A stretch of 23,662 bases of DNA from Jimgerdemannia flammicorona. Taxonomy: Eukaryota; Mucoromycota; Endogonomycetes; Endogonales; Endogonaceae. Numbering within the stretch: position 1 is the stretch's first letter; each line of letters starts with the position of its first letter. The notes under the pieces are model-generated. The model saw only the letters and a program-made list of their open reading frames with translations, ran no database searches and was not told the origin of the DNA. The position numbers and the translations under genes were made by a program. This document shows positions 18,040 through 23,662 of the stretch, piece after piece. The stretch covers positions 1-23,662 of the forward strand of contig RBNI01001214.1 in NCBI GenBank assembly GCA_003990745.1. Direction: 5' to 3'.

Positions 18040-20053
18040 TTGTCGAGCAAGAGTTCTGATGGGTGTACTGGGTCAGGTGGACCTGGGGCTTTTGGCTGGC
18101 AGAATGTGGGGAGGGGTTATGGCCTGGAGATAGGGGCCTTTGGAGAGTCGAAAGGTAGTGAGGGCTCTGGAGATAGACCAGTGTCTGGTAGCCATGGGGG
18201 AAGGACTGGCCCCCTGAGCTTTGTAGATAAGGTGAAGGAGAGTGGATGGCCAGCTGGATCTAGAGCTGGTGCTGCTGTAGGGAAGAGAAAGGCAAGCCTA
18301 GGGTACTCAGGTGGAGGGTGCAAGCATAGGTGCTGGAGGAGCTGTGGCTGGGGTTGGGACTGCTGATGGAAGTGTGATGGGGAATCAGGAAAAAAAAAGA
18401 GATGTAACAGCTGATGGTGGAGTGGGACAGGGGTTCCCAATGTAGAAGAGAGACCTGGCCAATGGTGTAATGGGGCTAGCAGTTGTATCATTACTCAGGA
18501 AATTGATCTCGGAGTTTGCAGTGATACTGTACTTCTGAGGCTTAGTGGTGATGGCAAGGATGGTCTTGGGACTTATCTCAAAGCAGGTGGCTGGGGCCAT
18601 ATCAGTAAAGTTCCTGAAGGGTCTGGAGGGGGTTGAGGTGGGCTTTGAGGAGGTGGGCCTACTGGAAGAGACTCTGAAGACTGGAGTAGCTGTTGGGGAG
18701 GTGGTGGTCCCCATAGTGCACTGCCTGAGGTGGGACCCCAGGGTGGTGCAGCTGCTGGTGAAGGGGGTACCTACAGTGATGAAGGAGGAGACCAGGAGGA
18801 GGGTGGAGGAGGTGATGGCAGAGTATAGTGATGTGGTGGATATCGGTTTCCAGGTATGGGAGGGGACCTCCATTAGGACAGGAGATGTAGATGTGAGGAT
18901 TAGACTGGCAGAAAGAGAGGCCATAGGGAAGATGAGTGACTGGCCCTCAATACTGATGTGGGAGGCTTTTGTCTGTAGGGTGTCAAGGGTGAGAGGGAGT
19001 GAATAGGAGGAAGAGAACTTATTGGAGGCTCTGGAGGAGTTGAGTGGTACAGTTGAGAGGAGGGCGAAGGCCTGGAGAGTGTTTGAGGAGTTGATGCATC
19101 TGGAGATTGTGGATGGGAAGCATATTCACACTGACAAAGGGCAGTAGGAGTGGGCCCAGGGGTACAGAAGGCAGAGGGAGCTATTGGTGAGTATAAAAGG
19201 AGGGACAAAGAAGAAGGTAGATGGGACTGAGGTGTCTGGGGGCATTGAAGACAGTGTCTGAGCTAGTAAAGGAGAAGGAGAGGTGGAGGCAAACAAAGAA
19301 GGAGCTGGGAAGGTGCCAAGCAAGGACCCCTATGCAGATGGCATGTTTAAAGTCTGGGAGCAGGATTTGGATACCACCCCCCCCCCTCTTATCAGGAGAG
19401 GCCTAGTTGTAAAGAGAGGGACAACAGCAGAGGTGCTGATGCAGGGGGCCCAGCAAGTGCACTTTGGGGTCCCTGATGTGGCAAAAGGGGGCCAGGTGGT
19501 AGTAGTTGGCAAGGACGAGCTAGTGGATGTCCCGGAGGAGGAGTGGGATAAGACTGCCAGTATAGGAGCTGATACTATAATGTTGGATACAGAGTGGCCA
19601 GAGACTCTGGGAGGGAAGGAGGTGGGAAACCTGCTGTGGATGAGTAAGGTGATAGATAACCTCACAGCTGAGGAGTTGGGAGAAGTGGACCTGCATGTGA
19701 TGCCTGAGGAGCATTGGGTGCAGATTCTGCATGGTGATGGGGTGGTGGAGGTGCTGAAGGTGGAGATTCTGGTGATTTTCATGGAGGAGGAGGGATACAA
19801 GGTTAATAAGGTGAGAGAGGAGGAGCTGGCAGTTATTGCTGGTGAGCAGGCTGTCTACTGTTAGGCAGAGCATCATGGTTTACAGCTCTGGTAGGAGGTC
19901 TGTCTGGAGTATTGTGAAGACTTTGAGGAGAGAGAGGATGGGGTGATAGCTGAACTACTGAGAGGGTTGGAGGCACAGGAAGCTGAGAAGAAAGAACTAG
20001 TAGCAGAACATGAATTGAACTTGGCACAAGAGGAGTTGAATGTGGATTTGTAG
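18040..20053 (+). pseudogene. LINE ORF1 (gag-like)
   Basis: The reading starts near 18040 in one frame (Gly/Ser-rich, then GPLSFVDKVKESGWP) and shifts to the next frame near 18300, where it continues to TAG 20051-20053. Stops interrupt it near 18441, 18536, 19004 and several later sites. The middle part (18545-19003; VQLLVKGVP, then EEVMAEYSDVV) may be an RRM-like RNA-binding fold as in other LINE ORF1 proteins; this is a weak match. The C-terminus is acidic and coiled-coil-like (EDFEEREDGVIAELLRGL). I find no CCHC knuckle, although many Tad-like ORF1 proteins have them. A nine-A run at 18390-18398 and a ten-C run at 19377-19386 are potential slippage points. No true ATG start is evident. Confidence 0.6.
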
Positions 20054-20084
20054 AGAATGTGAGCAATATATAACATTCTTTCTT

Positions 20085-21242
20085 ATGAACAGTATAACTA
20101 ACATTTTCTCTTTGAATGTGAATGGGTTAAGGGGATCTGAGTGGCATAAGAATATTTTTACTTAGCTCAAGGGATTGGAGGCTGATCTCTTTTTACTACA
20201 GGATGTACAGTGTGAGGATGAGGATGATCAGGTAGAGTGGACTAGAGAATGGGGTGGGACTACTACTTGGTTTAGCAAAGTGGCGATTCTGGTGAAGAAG
20301 GGTAGAGGAGACCTGGAGGGAATCAGAAGCTGGGGTGATTGATTGGTCTGGGGAGATTGGAATCGACTGGGGTGGGAATCAGTGAGGGTTGGCTCCTGTT
20401 ACTGCTCTGTGGTTAGGGGCAAGAGGATTATATAGATTAAGGAGCTGCTGGAGGAGGGTATTCTCTTGGAGGAAAGAGTCAATATTCTGGATGGTGATTT
20501 TAATATGGTTTGGAATCCACATCTAGATAGAACTGATGGAGGGAGAAATACAGATAGGAGGAGTAGTGGCCTGGAGGCATGGGAGGAGGTGGAGAATCTT
20601 AGCTCCTTAGAGGATATGGGAAGAACATGGTGGGGAGACATCAGGGTCTACACACATTAGGTGAATGGCTTAGGTACAAGGATTGACTGAATACTGACAG
20701 CTGAATGTTGGGGTACTGATGTTTGGAAGACTTTGGAGATGGAGTAGTGCCCATGGTCAGATCACTGGAGACTGTTGGGGCAGGGACAGTTTGGGGGGAG
20801 TGGAGATGGACCCAGACATTGGTGCCTTAACTCCTCCCTGCTGGCTGAGGAGGGGTTGTGAGACTCATGGGTAGAGGATGTACAGGCAAAGGTTCCTATC
20901 TGGAGGCATGAGGGTTTGTCTGTGGGTGTCTGGTAGATGAGGTTGAAGGAGGCTGGGAGATAGAGGAGGAAGCGCATACAGTGTGCTTTGAATAGGCTGA
21001 TGAGATTGCAGATGGAATGAGCAGACTTGCTTTCTTCTGTTGAGATGGATGATTGGAGGTTAGAGTGGGCGAAATTGGAGATAGTGGAACTGCAACAGGT
21101 GTTAAGAGAGGAGGAGGAGATTCATATGTAAGGGATGGCTGCCAGGTTATGGTGACAGGAGCTAGAGGAGGGGGAGCAGCCTACTAGGTACTTGTCTAGA
21201 CTCCTCAAAGCTAGGAGGGTGTGACATCAGTGAGATGGGGTC
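20085..21242 (+). pseudogene. LINE ORF2, endonuclease and linker
   Basis: ATG 20085 opens a frame that continues, with stops, into the RT. The APE endonuclease, which nicks the target DNA, shows SLNVNGLRG (NVNGL at 20115-20129), FLLQDVQ (20202 is the Asp codon), LDGDFNMVWN (20490-20519), GTRID-IL and WSDHW (SDH at 20757-20765). The residue expected to be the metal-binding Glu in LQE is Asp here. In-frame stops include TAG 20163, TAG 20658 and others; several sit where Gln or Arg is expected (RID-IL suggests CGA to TGA). The linker up to 21242 is Glu/Arg/Leu-rich with further stops. Confidence 0.82.
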
Positions 21243-22699
21243 TTGAATGCTGAGGGGAATATGGTATATGGCATACAACAGATCTTGGGGGTTTTGAAGG
21301 AGAGTTGGCAGGGTCTGTGGAGTGAGGAAGAAGGGGGTGTGGAGAAAGAGGCAATTGGAGATACCCTGGAAGAGTGGGAGCCACTACAGGTGGAGAGACT
21401 GAGTGACCTGATCTTACTGGTCCAAGAGGAGGAGATCCAGGGGGTCCTTGCAGCAACTAAGCTTGGGACAGCACCAGAGGAGGATGGGTTACCTTGGGAC
21501 TTCTGGAAGAAGATGGCAAAGGTCCCTAAAGTGTTAAGAGAGATAGCTGCCCTCTGTGACCATGTTCTTCTGAATGGTGAGTGGGTTGGAGAGCAGGACT
21601 TGAGGCTGGTGGCCTTATTGTATAAAGACAAGGATAGGCAGGAGGACTGGAAGAACTGGAGGCCAATCATGCTTCTGGATATGGACTGGAAGTTGGTGAC
21701 TAAGGTGATTGTTGCAAGGCTACAGAAGGTTGCTCAATAGGTGCTGGGTGAGGAGTAGCAGGGCTTTGTAGAAGGTAGACTTATCAGAGATAGGACTGCC
21801 TGGATGCATGACATCATAGAAGGGGTCTGGGCTTGTGGACTAGATGGTAGACTGGTCTTTCTAGACCAGGAGAAGGCTTATGACCATATTTGGTGAGATG
21901 GTTGGGCAAGGTGCTGGATAGAATTGGTGTTCCACCACAGTTTAGGGCTTCTATATTGAAGTTGTTAGAGGGCAGTAGGGCAGTGCTAATGTGTAATGGT
22001 CACAGGGGTTTGGCATTTCTCTTGGGAAGAGGAGTTCCTCAAGGAGACCTGCTGTCTCCTATTCTTTATACCCTTTTACTGGAACCTTTGATGGATAGGA
22101 TCCATAGAAAAGTGGCTGGACTCTCTATGTATGGTGTAGTGTGGAAGGTGGGGGTCTTTGTAGATGATATGGTAGTTGGACTTGGATCAGTGGTGGATGT
22201 AGAGATACTTAAGGAAATGGTAGAATGGTATGAGACACACTCTGGGGCAAAACTCAACTGGCATAAGTATGAGACAATGGTGTTGGGGAATGGGCTAGTG
22301 AGAGGGGATGTCATTGGAACAATTGTCTCTACAGGAGAGATAGTGTGGTATCTTAGTATCTTCCTTTCTATATATGGGTCAGTCTTACCATGGGTATGGT
22401 GGAAGAGGAGGATGGCTGTTTGGAGGGAGGCTCTTAGAGGTTGGGGGGGTTGTCACATCTCCCTGGTGGGGCAGGTAGTGATCTTGAATGTTTACTGGTT
22501 TCCCAAGCTATGGTATGTGGCATATTACTTAGACTTTCCAGCCTGGATGGTGAAGAGGCTGATAAAACTGGCTAGAGATTGGATTTGGGCAGGAAGAAGG
22601 TCTCAGATCAGTTGGGATAACCTTGTAGAGCCAGGGATTAAGAGAGGCCTAGGTCTGGTAGATTTCCCTAAGTGGCTACACTGTCTGCAAGCTTGGTAG
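21243..22699 (+). pseudogene. LINE ORF2, reverse transcriptase
   Basis: RT of the target-primed type. Visible motifs are GTAPEEDGLPWDFWK, LVALLYKDKDRQEDWKNWRP, QGFVEGRLIRDRTAW (after VLGEE and a TAG that replaces Gln), LVFLDQEKAYDHIW, GVPQGDLLSPILYTLL and the active site FVDD at 22157-22168, then SGAKLNWHKYETM. A shift from one frame to the next (probably one base lost) occurs at about 21885-21900, just after AYDHIW. FVDD instead of FADD could come from GCA to GTA. The part 22699 upstream continues into a Trp-rich thumb region. Catalytic Asp residues are intact, but the frame is broken. Confidence 0.88.
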
Positions 22700-23662
22700 T
22701 TGAAAAGGGCAGTGGAGCTGCAGGGAGGAGGTTGGGTACCACTGATGCAGAAGGTGTGGGAGATGAGATTCTCCCCTCGAGAGTTCTCAGGAGATTTGCT
22801 CTCTCTGGTGGGTCTGAATGGAAGCTGACAGATGAGGTATAAGGGCTTCTGGTGGGGAGTAGTGGATGGAGTATACCGGATAGGCCTGCACTGGTGTGGC
22901 AATGAGAGAGAGGTGGTGTGGGACCCTGCTATGTGGTGATGGGACTGACTGCTTCTAGGGGGGACTCCACTTGCTGAGTTTGACATTGGTAATAGAGTGG
23001 AGTATCAGCAGGGACTTGGCCAGGATCTTTGGCCAAGAGGTTGGCAGGTAGTAGGGATTGGTGAGGAGTGGAACTGGGCAGAAATCTGGTCCTGGAGTGC
23101 TGAGGTGCAGAGGTGGCTTTCTCCCAAGTTCTGGATAATTTGGTGGTGAATGCTGTGGAGGAATATTATGTTAAATTTCCATGCTGGGCATCTGGTGGAT
23201 GGTAGCTAACTGGATTGTGAGGAGTGTTATTGTAGGGCAAGCTGGGAGAGTTGTGCAGATGCCAGAACATTGGCTGAGAGAGTGTGAGGTTTTGAGGGAC
23301 TTTTGGATAGCTATAGGGGCCCGGCTGGGTGTAGAAAGGAGGCCAGATGGAGAGAGAGATTGATGGGAGGATTTGAAATCTAGACTGGTGGGAGGTATTG
23401 GTAATGGGTGGCTCACAGTAGGGTGGGTTATAGCAGTGTAGGTAGGGTTGGCTGGACATTGGCTCTTTGTTTTTGAGGAAGGGCAGCAAATAGGGATACA
23501 GAAGAAGTTATTAAGGTGGGAGGTATTGGTGGGAGATCTACTGACTGGGTGGTGGATTGGTTGAGGTATCCAGGGTGGGCGATGTCACCATCTGGTAGAA
23601 GAGATCTGTAGACAGAGTGGTGGGCAGGTGGAGATAGTATTTGACAAAGTGGTCTTTCATTG
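22700..23662 (+). pseudogene. LINE ORF2, C-terminal part with split CCHC motif
   Basis: After TAG at 22697-22699 the same frame continues through VPLMQKVWEMRF, YKGFWWGVVDG and WWxMLWRNIM to LDCEECYC at about 23210-23235. The next frame then gives MPEHWLRECEVLRDFW (about 23260-23310). Together these form the CX2C...HX4C zinc motif usual at the end of LINE ORF2, split by a frameshift. Sequence to 23662 stays readable with stops but I see no RNase H motif. The element runs off the window. Confidence 0.65.

Larger units (their letters stand above)
17949..23662 (+). mobile_element. LINE (APE-type non-LTR retrotransposon, Tad1-like), partial at 3' end
   Basis: Two successive coding regions on the plus strand: a gag-like ORF1 (about 18040-20053) and, 31 nt later, ORF2 with an apurinic-type endonuclease followed by RT and a C-terminal Cys/His motif. 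This order is that of the LINE groups with APE endonuclease; similarity of the RT motifs and the fungal setting suggest Tad1, but the clade is inferred. Both ORFs are broken by many stops and a few frameshifts. The plus strand is strikingly rich in G and poor in C. The 3' end, tail and target duplication are outside the window. Confidence 0.85.

Noticed and set aside
18117..19800. Ser/Pro/Leu-rich minus-strand open frames across the LINE
   Set aside because: They result from the G-rich, C-poor plus strand, whose complement has few stop codons. The plus strand carries the endonuclease and RT motifs.

Overview
This window is a nest of decayed eukaryotic transposable elements. I see no host gene, tRNA, rRNA or CRISPR array. 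The mix of Ty3/gypsy LTR retrotransposons with a dUTPase domain, a Tc1/mariner transposase remnant and an APE-type LINE resembling the fungal Tad1 group suggests a filamentous fungus, most likely an ascomycete. Heavy C-to-T/G-to-A decay and near-absence of CpG fit repeat-induced point mutation (RIP) and/or methyl-CpG deamination. The organism is an inference; I cannot name a species.

Layout. 1-318: end of an LTR related to element B, minus orientation. 319-4008: copy A, a very AT-rich chromovirus-type gypsy remnant on the plus strand (dUTPase, RT, RNase H, integrase, chromodomain), followed by its probable LTR (about 4009-4430). 4431-6280: AT-rich sequence in which I recognise only a small tandem repeat. 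6281-6446 and 13398-13605: two halves of one Tc1/mariner transposase remnant (minus strand), split by the insertion of element B. 6447-13397: element B, structurally complete on the minus strand, with two 591-bp LTRs, PBS, PPT and a broken gag-pol frame. 13611-14363: piece D, apparently the 3' end of another gypsy pol. 14391-15054: an LTR that lies between D and copy C. 15175-17948: copy C, gag-protease-dUTPase-start of RT on the plus strand, cut off inside RT. 17949-23662: a LINE on the plus strand (ORF1, then ORF2 with endonuclease and RT), running off the window.

How the parts work together. Elements A, B and C share one pol plan: protease, then a trimeric-type dUTPase, then RT. In B and C an extra Cys/His cluster lies between protease and dUTPase. 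B has no recognisable chromodomain; its pol instead ends in a roughly 160-residue extension that has a partial counterpart in D, and its frame runs into the LTR. All copies carry in-frame stops, and almost all can be explained by C-to-T or G-to-A changes, so nothing here looks autonomously active.

The order of events can be read from the nesting: the AT-rich layer (A and Tc1) is oldest, B went into the Tc1 relic, and the LINE sequence interrupts or abuts C. The two B LTRs differ at 33 sites by my hand count, 32 of them transitions and 23 of those at CpG sites, which suggests a CpG-directed decay different from the extreme AT enrichment of the older layer.
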